Source: Agriotes lineatus (Eukaryota > Arthropoda > Insecta > Coleoptera > Elateridae). From it: a stretch of 64,000 bases of DNA. The stretch lies in assembly GCA_940337035.1 (NCBI GenBank), contig OW679200.1:17689303-17753302 (forward strand), read 5' to 3'. A program made the position numbers and the translations under genes. Below, piece by piece: positions 1 through 10,696 of this stretch. The first letter of the stretch is position 1. Each line of letters starts with the position of its first letter. The notes beneath the pieces are model-generated. The model made no database searches and had not been told where the DNA came from. It saw only the letters and a program-made list of their open reading frames with translations.

Positions 1-731
1 CTTGCTTGAAACCAAATGTATGTACTTATCGTTAATTGTTACCAAGTGTTTAATACAATACAGTAGTTAAAATCAAAGTGTTATTTTTTCGACTCGGCTT
101 CTACTGAAACTTCCTAGAGCCGTTCATGCAGGGAAAACTACATTCCGAGCCAGCAAATATTTTAACGTTTTTACAAACAGATGGATAGGCTCTTTCAAGC
201 CCGAAAGACTTGAAATAAGAGATGAAAAAGACGTCTTAACAAGTCATATTTTTTACACGCTTCTTCTTGAAATATCTCTGAAACCTTTCTAAGGCCTGAT
301 ATAATTCATGTTATTTAATGGATATTTTGTCAACAAAATTAAAATTATTAATAATCAAAAGTTTTGAGGAATAATCTGTCCTCATTATCAACGAATTAAC
401 AATTAAAACTAAAAATGAACATGAAAAACTTAGTTTGCTTACTATCAATTAAGTAAGCAACACTTACAATACGTCATTTTAGGAAAGTAGCTGAAATTTA
501 CGAAATGTCTGCAGGTTGCCATAACAACAGGGAAATAATATTATTTCTCCAGATGTGTAAATGTTGATATTGTAAAAACTGGATATCACCCAATTTATTA
601 ATTCAATTTATTAGCATTCATTGTAAAAGTGCAATCTCTACAATTGTTAATACTTATAAATCTATTATTTGCAATATCTTCAGAGATTTCTACATTCTTG
701 GACATGTTATTTAAGTGAGAAATTTCTGTCT

Positions 732-1737
732 TTATTCACTAATATCATTACTCAAAATTGTGTTAGGAATATTGAGCGTCTGGCATATAGAATCTCCAAC
801 ATAGCTTTCGGCTATTGCCGATGACTTCCAGCCCCATGTTTCTTAAAATTTAGAATATCTACTCCGCTATTTGCTAATAAGTAATAACGTTGCAGATGTG
901 CGCCGAAGCATGGCCATAGTACAAATTCGCATTAGGGAGATTCAAGAACTTTGCAATGGCATATGATATTTTATAGAATTTATTTTTGCCTATCGGTTGG
1001 TTTTGGCACTTTCCTTTTTCATATCTCAAAAAAAATCTTGACTGTTTTGCAATATTTTCATTCTTCTTTTTTTTAACTGCAACATATTTTTTAAATATTT
1101 CTAAAAAACATTTGCAGTGCTGTAAGTCATGATAAATGATCTAGAAACTTTGTTTTTAGTTTTTCGTATATTAATCAATACAAAATTGGGTTTCTCTTCT
1201 ATGTTTTGGTTCAAGAGATTAACGAATTCGTCTGCCCGACATGCCCCTGCAACATCTAGTATCAAAACTACCTAAAAAAATTACAAAATTTTAGTTATAG
1301 ATATTCATTAATTTGACAGCTGCTGACTTACCTTGGTTAATATATAAATTTCATCTGGGGCATCAGTTAATCTCTTCCAGTGTAAACACATTCGATTTTT
1401 TTGGCTGATAACCATTGTTTTTCCTTTTCAAGAATGCGTGTAGTCTCAAATACTTCGATATGTCTTCATTGTCATTTATTGAAATTGTTCGTAATATTGA
1501 GTACTCACACCACAAGCTTGTAGGGAATTTAAGCTTTTGAGAACGTTCCAGAAAATCGACCAGAAGCACGTTTTCTTTAATGGCTCTAACTTTCTTCTCA
1601 TCGCACCACTGTTTAAATACTTTGAACATTACTTCGTAACGAACTTTGAATTTTTTCGGATTTAACTGCTAGGACGCCTTATTGATATCAAAATCATCTA
1701 CTTTGTCAACTTCACCACTAATTATCAAAGTTTCCAT
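732..1737 (-). pseudogene. Tyrosine recombinase (Crypton-like) pseudogene, copy A
   Basis: Remains of a transposon tyrosine recombinase (phage-integrase fold), the enzyme that cuts and rejoins DNA through a covalent tyrosine link. Reading from the ATG at 1737 there is an in-frame TAG after about 22 codons, then an 88-residue open segment (1629-1363) that ends in a frame change just before the residues DAPDEIYILTK. A GTAAG...AG intron of 60 bp (1331-1272) follows in phase 0. After it the words VVLILDVAGACRADEF hold the first catalytic Arg. Further on, in shifted frames, are RYEKGKCQNQPIG, GHAS followed by RRTSATLL (the His-x-x-Arg box) and WKSSAIAESYVGDS with a candidate Trp and nucleophile Tyr. 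The frame ends at a TAA at 734-732. All four catalytic boxes can be recognised but lie in several frames, so no active enzyme is made. Family assignment rests on motif memory; Crypton is the best guess. Confidence 0.8.
1272..1331 (-). other. Intron in recombinase pseudogene, copy A
   Basis: GT at 1331-1330 (CCAAG|GTAAGT) and AG at 1273-1272 after a T-rich tract. Removing these 60 bases joins ...ILTK to VVLIL... in frame (phase 0), which is what the protein family requires. A spliced intron implies that the element was transcribed by host RNA polymerase II. Confidence 0.65.
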
Positions 1738-1951
1738 TATTTTTAATCACAATGATAATGACAATGACAATTGATATCTATGGTTTATGTTTTTCTACAA
1801 ATGACAAACGGTTACTATAGTAGCAATGCAAAGACCACTGATGAAATTTCTCTAATAAATTTTTGGAACAAAATCATAAAAATAGATGTTAATAGATAAT
1901 ATGTGTCAATAGTGAAAAAAAATTATATGTTTTATCGGTCTTTTTCCACTT

Positions 1952-2079
1952 CTAGGGTGTATATCACGAGTGTAGGTATAAAAACGTACAATATCAGTCC
2001 TTTTCAGGACTAACTAGGAACACCTGAAGACGGGACTTGATCAAAAACTCCCGAAACGTCGTGTGATATACACCCTAGA
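1952..2079 (+). ncRNA. Hammerhead-like hairpin module A
   Basis: Ends are inverted repeats (CTAGGGTGTATATCACG at the left, GTGATATACACCCTAG at the right). Inside lie the two boxes of a hammerhead ribozyme core: CTGAAGA (2024-2030) and GAAAC (2053-2057), separated by a stem-loop whose arms are GGGA and TCCC. One extra C lies between the first box and the stem, which departs from the canonical core, and no cleavage site was assigned. Hammerheads are known from PLE retroelements; activity here is unproven. Related modules: 17041-17169 and, inverted, 8161-8262. Confidence 0.4.
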
Positions 2080-2153
2080 CAGCGGAAAAGGTCCGATAAA
2101 ACATATCTCAATAGACCACTGCCAAAAAATGACATTCAGAGAACAAAAAAAAA

Positions 2154-2267
2154 ACTTTACACAGGAAGTAAGAATGTACTGTCCCTCACCTTTTTAAATC
2201 CCTCGCTAACGCTCGGGATTCAAACAATGCTCGGTAGAATAAATTCTATTTACTTCCCTTGTAAAGT
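2154..2267. repeat. Foldback FB1 (copy A)
   Basis: Arms begin ACTTTACACAGGAAGTAA and end TTACTTCCCTTGTAAAGT. An inner inverted repeat AAATCCC...GGGATT surrounds the centre TCGCTAACGCTC, a motif that recurs at the centres of FB2 (6521-6660) and FB12 (54585-54655). No coding capacity. Confidence 0.6.
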
Positions 2268-2299
2268 AATATACTAATTTTTACTGGAGCTGAAAAGCG

Positions 2300-3030
2300 G
2301 GGTCCACGCCAATTGAGCACCAAGCTCTCTATGTAATAAATGTAGACCGGCGAACTGAGCACCAGGCAGATCAGGTACTTTTTCAAAGCGACCTTTGAGA
2401 CAGGCGAATTCAGCACTTTGACCTCTGTCCACTTTGTAATGTTAATCTTTTTATTTCAATTTATAATTATTATTAGCACACAATTCAAATTTTAACGATA
2501 TCATTAAAAACCAATTTGTAACTCGTTTGGTATTGGGAAACCTCATCATCAAAATTATATTTTTCTCCGAAACACATCTATTATTTGCGATAAATGAAAT
2601 AATATAAATTATGATTTTTCTGAATATACACTGCAATGTAATAACATATTTTTTTTAGTATAGTCCATTTACTAAAGGAAAAAAGTTCTAACTTCGTTGA
2701 CTCAAAACCGATTTTGAAGATTTTTTTTTATTATTTCGGAAAAAGTCTATAGAAAAATTCCCCATAGGTGAGAAGGTGCGCTTTTTATTTTTTCAATTGT
2801 TATTAACAAATAAGTGTTTTTTAATATATTCTTAATAATAAATAAATGTATCAATAGTTTGTTAGTGCCTGTATTAATTTGTAATCTGCTTGATAATTCT
2901 CGTGTGTGCTTGTAAATAATAATCGAAATAATTCATTGTTGTAAATAAATGTTTGAACCCATGTTTGTCGTATAATTTTAAATAGCCCGAACGTTAAAAA
3001 CGTAACAGTATTAATAATTTATTGGATAAT
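2300..3030. other. AT-rich sequence without recognised features
   Basis: Begins where the 2.3-kb repeat ends. The first 130 bases contain three imperfect copies of a phrase built on GAGCACCA or CAGCACTTTGA with GGCGAA(C/T)TGAGCACC, a short degenerate tandem repeat. The rest is T-rich and simple. No credible exon was seen on either strand. Confidence 0.4.
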
Positions 3031-3776
3031 GTTAATTGTGCATAAAAATATGTCAGGCCTTTTTCAATTCCGATGAGTGTGCGACGTATTGGAGTACTGT
3101 TTCCGCTCAAAAAAAATTACGACTTTGCTTGCATATAGGCTTTCCAGTCATATTTCTGCGTGTAGAAGTTCATCAAATGGTGTTCAGACAGTTGGCGGTT
3201 CACAATTTAAGTCACGGTTACAGCCACTTTAATTCTCTCGTTCATAATTACTTGTTGCAGCTTATTTGGAATTTCAAGATTTCGAACACAGCTTTGTTCC
3301 AGAAAATTTGTCACGCCAAGTCAACGGCGGGACTTTCTCGGCTCGTGATTGGCCACAGGTGCACGGTTTATACTACTAACCGGTTCCCCTCGCACGCTGC
3401 AAGGCTAGCGCGTCTGTCTGGGATCGCGTAGCGTTGATTTTGGAAAGTTCTTTACTGGCCGTAACAGTGACAAGTCTTGCTTCTTGGGCGCTTTAGCGCG
3501 TGTCGTTATTGATGGCCGACGCCGCTCGTTAATATCCGAAAGCCTGTTTGGCTAATTGGTCAGCCTCTTTGATCGGGATCTCATCTTCAGAGCGAGCTAT
3601 CTAGCGGTCTCGCAGTTTTTGATGGTCGCCCAGGCGGGCTCTGCACAGTTCTTCCTAAATAGATTGGGGATTCATTGGACATCGTACGTACCCACCCATG
3701 TCACGTCGCCGCCCAAAAGCTCTAGCGTTCAGCGACCGACAGCCCTAGCGATTAGCGCCTGACGCAACAAGGCCAA

Positions 3777-4065
3777 GCCGCCTAATTAAAATATTGTGCG
3801 CTCTCTTTTTAACTTAATCACACATGTTACCAGCCGCCTAATTAAGGCATTGCACGCCATTTTCAAATTAATCCTTTGTGTTACAAGCCAGGCTATTTTT
3901 GAATCAATCGTTCATGTTTACTGCCAGCCGGCAACTCAGAATATGTTGAATTAATCATACATGTTATCAGCCGACTAATTAAGGCATTGTGCGCTATTTT
4001 CAAATTAATTCTTTGTGTTACAAGCCAGGCTATTTTTGAAATAATCGTTCATGTTTACTGCCAGC
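3777..4065. repeat. 137-bp tandem repeat
   Basis: The phrase CCGCCTAATTAAGGCATTG restarts at 3833 and 3970 (period 137), preceded by a shorter 57-bp unit at 3777. Each full unit also contains GTTACAAGCCAGGCTATTTT and TCGTTCATGTTTACTGCCAG. About 2.1 full units. Confidence 0.75.
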
Positions 4066-4610
4066 GGACAGCTCCAGCGTGGGTCGCTTGCAAGTAACAA
4101 TTCACGCTAGTAATCACCAGCCGCTTGGGCTCTGAGAAAACTCTACCCAACGCTCTTCGGAGCAGACGCGAGCCACCCGCGTTAGGGCAGTGTACCAATG
4201 GTTATGTTTAGCTAAGGCGTCCCCAGCTGGGCTTTCTTTTCAGGTTTAGCCCTTGTTTAGGTTATGAATTTATTGTGTACGCTGACCACGTCGGCGTTGT
4301 TGTACCTTTTGGCCATGAGCTTAGTCCAATAGATCTATTTGCTGTATTTGTCTTATGATTTTCTCACGTGCCTGTGCATGCTTATTTTCCGAGTGACTTA
4401 ATCATTGTGTCAAGATTGATGTAAGGTGAGGTCTGAGAGCGGTTCTTCAGCGTTGCAGGAAGGTCAGTGCGCTTGTCGCTACACTGTTGGAAGTCAAGAA
4501 GTTGTGCTCAAATATCCTACCCTGTTTGGATTTCGAGGTTCTGTTAAGCGTGGATTTTATGTCTGAATCTCGTGGTGCCCATTTATTTTGTAACATCCTG
4601 TACATACAGT

Positions 4611-4792
4611 CACGCTTGCCCTGTGGTTTACAGTTTTTAGGACCACGCCCATCTCCCTGAGCGTATCAAGCCGTGGGCTTTAGCCAGTTTTGTGAGATTT
4701 CCAGGATAAGTGGTGACAATTCCCAGACTTGTTGAAGCAAAGAACTAGTCCCCCACCCTAGAGTGTCTTTAGAATCATTTGATACCGTAACA
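4611..4792 (+). repeat. Terminal block shared with 14781-14957
   Basis: Shares CACGCTTGCCC, CCATCTCCCTGAGCGTATCA, GGC-TTTAGCC and the terminal GATACCGTAACA with the block near 14.9 kb, in the same order and orientation. The two copies are clearly diverged, so they are not a recent LTR pair. Confidence 0.6.
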
Positions 4793-6500
4793 AATATTCA
4801 TTTTGAAATTTTGATATTCCCAAATATAAAAATTTGACAAATATTTATTTATTGAATCTGCATGCGCTGGCAAGCCTCAGCTGTGGAGCATAATAATAAT
4901 AATAATAATGTCTTTATTATTAACCTGGTTTTTCTTTCTCCCGATAAAGTAAGTACTACCTAAATATTTTCAAAGTTCAATGTTTCTTTGTAACGGCCCT
5001 TTTTGATTTTGGCGTTGGCGGCTTAGATTCTGCTTGTGTATGCATGCCTGCTCCTTTCTTTATTATTTATTGCTAGCTCAATTGAATTTTGGAGAATAGA
5101 GCTAACTTTACTCGGCAGTATGCAAAAGCGACCCAAGGTCGATATTTATGGATGGGGCGGTACTTCCGCTCAGCCGTAGGGCTCTATTGCAATTTGATGC
5201 CTATGTATTTTTTTGAGATCAACGAGTATTAAGAGACATTCACAGCTTTCCTGAAGACAGCTTGGTGGTATTTTCTGCAAGATGCAGGCCGAGACTATTT
5301 AATTTTCTCCACTGTATGTGATAGTGCTAAGCCGCTTCAAAGCATATTTGTTTGGCGCCGACGTGCAGATCTTTTACCAACTGCACTGGTTGCGCTTTTA
5401 ATAGCTAGAAAATTCTGAGGTCTTGCAAGCTTTCTCCCAGCCCTCGTTGCATTCCTGTGGGGCGATGGTGTTGCAGGCCTCGGAAAACCAGATGATTGTA
5501 GTTGCGTTAGGCATCTTTATTTAATAATTTTTATATAATTCCTTGGACATCTGACATATAAAAAAGTACGTAGTTTCGTTTGCTTCGTAAAAAATCGTTT
5601 TCTACTTTTGTCTTGTCCTCTGTTGGGGCGTGTGCGCTGTGCGTTAATATGCTCATATTTAAAAACTTGCTCTTTTTTCTCAGTAGTCTACACACATCTT
5701 GGTACTCACCGGCTTGAAATCCAGATTCATTTACCTAACTATCCCTCTTACTTTGAAAACTGTTCCAAATTCATGCTTGCTTTTGTGACAGCTATAGTAC
5801 ATGTCGCAGTATTTCCTTTGGAGTATGTGTTGCCAGTCCATTGTATCCCTTAAAAAATTGTGATATCCGCGTTGTATTTCGTTAATTGTTCTTCGAATGC
5901 ATTACGCCTTAAATCATTGTCCTTAATTCAATGCAGGGGTTGCCGTATTAAGTTCCATATGGCGTCTTCTGCTTTTTTTACGGAGGGGGGTTTTAATCTC
6001 ATGCCTAACCCCCTTTTCGGAGGACCATTTACTTCGGGGTTACAAAATCCCGTACAAGCACTAAAAGGTATTGGCCCCTGAGGGGTTTGCAGGAATATTG
6101 GCCTTGGATTTGTGTTATTAAGTTGCACATGAACAAAATCGTAATTTTCATTTTGTTGTTGATAAAAACCTCTACAAAATGCCATCATTCGGAAGTGATC
6201 TAAAATCATTGGTCTCATGTTACTACGATGTGTTGCATGTAAAAAATCCCTTGTTAGGGTTGGAACTCTTTAGTCTTAGCAAAATTGTAAGCAGGACTTT
6301 GACCATATCAGTTGGTGTTTAAGGTACCTGGTACTCTGCATTCCTGGACTTTCTCCATAACAAACTAATAAGATCTTGATGTACTTAATTAAGAATGCCT
6401 TCAATTACACAATTACTGAAACTGGATACACACAAAAAATTATTAGATTTAATTTTTGTTCTGCTTAAATATGACAACTTTGTATTCGAAGGTATTTTAT
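4793..6500. other. Intergenic sequence with simple repeat
   Basis: A short (AAT)n run at 4890-4910 is followed by GTCTTTATT, a sequence style seen at LINE 3' tails, but no LINE coding remains were found beside it. Open frames up to 96 codons exist (for example 5928-6218 minus) but show no recognisable motif and look like chance. Otherwise unremarkable. Confidence 0.35.
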
Positions 6501-6520
6501 TATATGTTTAAACATAATAA

Positions 6521-6660
6521 TAGTATATTACGCAACAAGTTTAGAAAAGTGATGTTTTACTAAGCAAGTATGGCTGGTTTGAGTACTACGAGCGTTAGCG
6601 AGTACTTAAACGGCCATACGACTTCAGTAAAATCACTTTTCTAACGTGTCGCGTATACTA
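6521..6660. repeat. Foldback FB2
   Basis: Imperfect palindrome with arms of about 65 bp: left arm starts TAGTATATTACGCAACAAG and passes through GAAAAGTGAT; right arm is the reverse complement through ATCACTTTTC to GCGTATACTA. The centre reads TACGAGCGTTAGCGAGTA, sharing the GCTAACGCTCG word with FB1 and FB12. Confidence 0.75.
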
Positions 6661-6690
6661 TTTTATCTACTCCAGTGGGATAAGTAACGC

Positions 6691-6831
6691 ATTACGTCAC
6701 TCATTTGACACTATTTCAGTTAGGTAATGAAGCTCATTACACCACTCAGTTATGTAATGGTTTCATTACGCAACTGAGTGGTGTAATGACTTCATTACGT
6801 AACTGAAATAGTGTCAAATGAATGACATAAT
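6691..6831. repeat. Foldback FB3
   Basis: Near-perfect palindrome with arms of about 60 bp, from ATTACGTCACTCATTTGAC to GTCAAATGAATGACATAAT, and a loop of about 20 bp. The arms also hold internal repeats of the word CATTAC, so the element can fold in several registers. Cruciform or hairpin formation would be strong. Confidence 0.85.
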
Positions 6832-6940
6832 GACATTTGCCTACTAAAATATTTTTGAAAATGACAGATCTGACATTTCTCTTAATGCACTTTTCTCAAT
6901 TTTAGGCAGTCGTAGATAAAATTTTATACAATACATGTGT

Positions 6941-7053
6941 GATAATGGATCATTAATATACTTGTGTGCTTACATAACCCGTGCTACGCACTCGTTTGTA
7001 ACTTACACACACGTTTGTAACTTACACACACGTATATTAATGATGCTGTTATC
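6941..7053. repeat. Foldback FB4 with 19-bp internal duplication
   Basis: Arms GATAATGGATCATTAATATAC and GTATATTAATGATGCTGTTATC are inverted around CGTGCTACGCACTCG. The right arm has a tandem duplication of TTTGTAACTTACACACACG. Outside it, CTACTCCAGTGGGATAAG (6667) pairs with GTTATCCCACTTGTATAG (7048), so FB3 and FB4 lie inside a still larger inverted repeat. Confidence 0.7.
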
Positions 7054-7076
7054 CCACTTGTATAGTAAATAACTAT

Positions 7077-7500
7077 TATCGCATTTCATAAGACATGTAA
7101 AATATTAAATTATGACATAAAAGTGACATTAAATGTCAAAGCATAACCAAGTTGAGTAGAACTTGTTTCTATGTACTAAAGCACAACAAGCACCTCCAGT
7201 TGATGTTATGCATTTGGCAGTACTGAAGTGTATTGTTGTTGACACTGTAAGTCTATGTCAAATTCGAAGTTAGCAGATTAGGTTTTGCGCAGTCTGTGTC
7301 AAAACTGACGCAAATCCTAACCTGCTAACCTCGTATTTGACATAGACGTAAAGTGTCACCAACAATACACTTCAGTACTGCCAAACGTAAAACAAATCGC
7401 TGTTACTATGCAGAAAAGTGTTGCTAATGCAGAAACGTATCACATTTCTCAACGATTTTGAATGTAGAAATGTAGTACATTACCAAATGAAATGCGATAA
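7077..7500. repeat. Inverted-repeat element enclosing FB5
   Basis: TTATCGCATTTCAT at 7077-7090 is repeated inverted as ATGAAATGCGATAA at 7487-7500, 14 of 14 bases. The palindrome FB5 sits between these ends. Size and structure suit a small non-autonomous DNA element; no ORF of interest lies inside. Confidence 0.5.
7212..7388. repeat. Foldback FB5 (TTGGTGACACTG core family)
   Basis: Outer arms ATTTGGCAGTACTGAAGTG and CACTTCAGTACTGCCAAACG enclose inner arms that contain GACACTGTAAGTCTATGTC, TTAGCAGATTAGG and their complements. The inner part is shared with the palindrome at 21043-21309, while the outer arms are not. Confidence 0.85.
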
Positions 7501-8140
7501 AGTAAATTTACATAGCTAAATTGGGAAAACTTCCATGGGCAACCTTCATACAAAAAATATGTGAGCAGAGTATCTCAATAATTGCAATTAGCGTTGAATA
7601 GTTTTATTGATGCCGTAAACATACTGAAAAAACCTATTTAGTAGATGTAGATGTAGCTGACCACCTTTCTCAACAACTTAAACCTGAAAATGGCCAACAA
7701 CCTAGTTACGAACAAGAATGTTATAATCAAGATCAACATTTGAAAACTTGAAATGCCAAATAACAATAATTGTGAACCATACTATGAAACATTAGATTCA
7801 ACTACAGATTTTTTTCAGTTGACTCGAGGTAGATTCAGATGATGATAAAGGCTATGATAAATCCGTAAGTTTTCGTTAAATGGCCTCGGTGAAAAGTTTT
7901 TTCCTAAATCCAATATTGATCTTACGTAATAATACCTCAAACTGCGATAAATTATTGATAGACGCCAAAAGTTCACGTACTATCCTTTCACCAATTGTTG
8001 TGCATACCTGTTTCACTAATTCAATATACAAACATCATTCTGAAATTTCCATGAAACCACTTATCACAATTTAGTATCAAGAAGTTCCTCTTCAAAATTT
8101 GTTTCAGAAGATAGAACACATCTTTGTTATTTTGATATGT
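7501..8140. other. AT-rich sequence, nothing recognised
   Basis: No repeat match elsewhere in the window and no coding motif. A 64-codon open frame at 7880-8074 has no recognisable features. Confidence 0.3.
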
Positions 8141-8160
8141 TTTTCGGATTTTTTCCACTG

Positions 8161-8262
8161 TCTAGGGTGTAAATCACACAACGTTTCGGGAGTTTTGATC
8201 TACTCCCGTCTTCAGGTGTTCCTGGTTAGTCCTGAGAAAGACTGATATTGTACGTTTTTCTA
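8161..8262 (-). ncRNA. Hammerhead-like module C
   Basis: Reverse-strand relative of the modules at 1952 and 17041. On the minus strand the core boxes are CTGAAGA (8215-8209) and GAAAC (8187-8183), with a stem of GGGAGT paired to ACTCCC. One extra base follows the first box, as in module A. It is preceded on the same strand by a tRNA-like sequence, so promoter and hairpin may belong to one short retroelement. Confidence 0.45.
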
Positions 8263-8271
8263 CGTAAATTT

Positions 8272-8341
8272 GTGCCTCCCCCGGGGTTTGAACCCGGGAC
8301 CGCTGATCGCTAGTCTGCCACTCTAACCACTAGGCCCATGG
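8272..8341 (-). tRNA. tRNA-derived sequence (probable SINE head)
   Basis: On the minus strand there is an A-box-like TAGTGGTTAGAG (8332-8321) and a B-box GGTTCAAACCC (8294-8284) in the T-arm CCGGG-TTCAAAC-CCCGG, which pairs perfectly. Anticodon-arm-like sequence lies between. The 3' acceptor strand GGGAGGC does not pair with the 5' side, so a functional tRNA is unlikely. The internal RNA polymerase III promoter elements and the adjoining hammerhead-like module suggest a tRNA-headed SINE. Confidence 0.5.
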
Positions 8342-8349
8342 CGTTTTAC

Positions 8350-9805
8350 GGTCAAAAAATCACCACCACGGTTTGCCACATGTGTCTCACTAGATCGTCT
8401 GAAGCAACGTCCAGTGAACAATTCTGGTTTTGAATTTTACAGCGTAAAAACTACTTTACGATAAGGGCGCCAGTTTGTTACAACATAAACGGGACGTTAC
8501 GACACGCCATTGAATAGCTAATTGATTAGCGCGTAAAATGACTCATATCGGGAAAGAATTGCAGAGGGCCGTTGCCCAACCTGTAACAAAAAGGGTTGCC
8601 GACGTCACTCAGTGGAGATGGGGTGGTCCATTACGAGACTAACCAGGGAAACGGCCTATTAAAAGAAACAGCGAATGTTAGAAGCGCTACCACTTTCCTA
8701 ATAGGAGAAATACACAGGTGTGCCCACGGAGAAAAGTGGAAGCAAATGGGTACACGCCTTGGCAGAGCTTTCTCTACAAAACCACAAACAACAGCGTTGA
8801 ACTTACCTTACGGGAAAACTCTTGTGCAGATTTCTAAACTCCTCTTAAAAAGAAAACACACAAAATGTCATGCATATATGCTAAACATCAAAAAGAAAAA
8901 CACAGCTAAATGAAGATGAACTATATTAAAAATAAGTGAGTAAACATCGGTTAAGTAATTTAAATGTAGCGAAAACTGTTAGTAAGGGTTAAATTACGTA
9001 ACGTTTAAACTAGATAAGGGCGGTAAACTTGATAATAAATAATCGAAATGACTCGCAAACGGTAACAACATTAAATATACAAGGAAATGACTGATAAATA
9101 CTTTAATCGTCATGACGTTAGGCTAAGCATAATTATTAAAACTGACGGTAAATGTCCAATTCAGCGTACTGACAGTTACACCAGTTTAAACGGTACATTC
9201 TACATTGACAGCAACGTTACGCAAAAGGCCGACACTTCAATAACTCACCTCTTTCACTGTAACGTATCACTCTAAAACTATAACAAAAATGCGGTACCTT
9301 AAGGAGTCCAATATGTTGCAACTCGACGTCCAACGAAGCTGCAGTTGTCGCTCCCAAACAACTGCGCCCAAGACGCTTGAAAAAACTGCGAAATAGCTAA
9401 GGGGTGCTGCAGACGAAAGAGGTCTGGACGACGACCCCCAAAGAAGGTAACACAAAGTTCTAACAGCATGACAAGAATTCGAGACGACAAACGGCACTTC
9501 ACCATGCCAAATAAGCCAAATAATCCCCAAAGACGAAACGGTGTTTGTCAAGCCCTTTGACGTGGAACGTTTTGATAAACTGTCAATGTGTAATTTAGAT
9601 AAAAGAAATCTACATACTTGATTTTAATTTAGAACAAAATATCATTCAAGCGGAGTGCAGAAGAGAGAAAGAGAGAAAGAGAAAATGAAGTCTCGTGCAA
9701 GAAAACTGAAGAATGGATCGATAGTCAATGTCAGTATCAGTAAGTAGAGGGTAATCGGCAAAAAGGTACTGTACAGAGGGAAGCATCAAGTTTTCTACCA
9801 CACTA
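8350..9805. other. Intergenic sequence, no recognised gene
   Basis: Moderate GC. A 105-codon open frame (8596-8913 plus) and two overlapping minus frames (9267-9551) carry no recognised motif. A short AGAGAAAG simple repeat lies at 9660-9685. The BEL/Pao remains may begin in its last 100 bases. Confidence 0.3.
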
Positions 9806-9807
9806 GA

Positions 9808-10320
9808 GCTGAATGTTTTGGCTCTTTGAACGTTTTGGTTAATTGGAAGACATAGAAGCGCTGGGGCATAATCTTCACGTGCCTCACAGTAAGAGCCATA
9901 CATTTGGAGCTTATGGACAGTATGAACGCAGATGAAATGATTAATGCCCTATGGAGCCTTATCACCATTCCTGCGAAACCATTGCAGATCTGGAGTGACA
10001 ACAAAATCAACTACGTTCGAGTGAATAAAATTCTTCGAAAGATTCTTCGAGAATTGACGTGAAGAAAGTCGCTGCAGCCACGAGTGTCAATGAGATCGAT
10101 TGGCACTTTAATCCTCCGGCAGCTCCTCACATCGGAGCTAACTGAGAAAGTTTTATTGAAGTACAAAAAGGATTATACAAGGTTTCTTGAAGACTAAACC
10201 CCAACGGGAAAGCTAGATGACGACCCTTTTACGTGAAGTAGCAGAGATCCTGAATAGCTGACTTCTGACCTACTCGTCACCTCATTCTGATGATCCGGAG
10301 TGCCTTACTCACAACCACTT
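9808..10320 (+). pseudogene. BEL/Pao retrotransposon integrase remnant
   Basis: Broken frames spell integrase landmarks of BEL/Pao LTR retrotransposons: ECFGS, then RWGIIFTCLTVRAIHLEL, IWSDN (second catalytic Asp), then, after a frame change, EIDWHFNPPAAPHIG, TTLLREVAEILN and DDPECLT. Integrase inserts the retrotransposon cDNA into the host genome. Several stops and frameshifts separate the pieces. The homology ends at 10320, where LINE sequence begins, so the rest of the BEL ORF is missing or displaced. Confidence 0.75.
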
Positions 10321-10696
10321 CCCGAAAATGATGTTTAAAAAGTCCTGGGTTACATACACAGAAGGGCAGATAATAACTTATGCGGATAATTAAATGCTAA
10401 TCACAACAAAAACAGTTGACTCAACCATTCAGATACTTTGAAAAAGAAGCAAAGGAAATATGCACCAATAAAAATACATCAAATGCTAACAGAAAAACAA
10501 GAGCACTAAGCAGGCCCTAAAAATCCCACCATACCCATTTGATGAGATTAGCAAATTTAAATACTTAGGAATACAGATTAACAACATATACGACAAAACA
10601 GAACAGATCACTAAGTCCACAACTGAACAGAAAAATAAAATGAAAGATTTACAAAAGCTTAATAGGAAAACAAACCAAAACTATGAATATATGATG
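10321..10696 (+). pseudogene. LINE reverse transcriptase remnant
   Basis: Conceptual translation gives EGQIITYADN (a decayed form of the YADD catalytic box) followed by ISKFKYLGIQINN, the typical FKYLG word downstream of the active site in non-LTR reverse transcriptases. Several stops. It abuts BEL/Pao integrase remains, so one element inserted beside or into the other. Confidence 0.6.

Larger units (their letters stand above)
1..2299. repeat. 2.3-kb direct repeat, copy A
   Basis: Matches 15096-17389 almost base for base in the same orientation, with scattered substitutions and a few 1-5 base indels. The window starts inside the repeat, so its true left end is unknown. The match stops abruptly after the shared words GCTGAAAAGCG; the two copies then have unrelated flanks. 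Content, left to right: a tyrosine-recombinase pseudogene on the minus strand (732-1737), a hammerhead-like hairpin (1952-2079) and a small palindrome (2154-2267). Presumably a mobile element or a segment duplicated as a unit. Confidence 0.9.
3036..4792. mobile_element. GC-richer LTR-like block, copy 1
   Basis: A sharply GC-richer segment with no convincing ORF. It carries a tandem repeat (3777-4065) and ends in a 180-bp block (4611-4792) that matches 14781-14957. Both blocks finish with GATACCGTAACA, a plausible LTR-type 3' end (LTRs commonly end in CA). The 5' edge is not defined and no target duplication was found. Interpretation as a solo or degraded LTR is an inference. Confidence 0.35.

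Noticed and set aside
3036..3431. 131-codon plus-strand open frame as a gene
   Set aside because: No motif, lies in GC-rich LTR-like sequence, and composition looks like a chance frame.
5928..6218. 96-codon minus-strand frame
   Set aside because: No recognisable domain or splice context; not enough evidence for a gene.
8272..8341. Functional tRNA gene
   Set aside because: The acceptor stem does not pair and the anticodon arm is imperfect; only the internal promoter boxes and T-arm are convincing.
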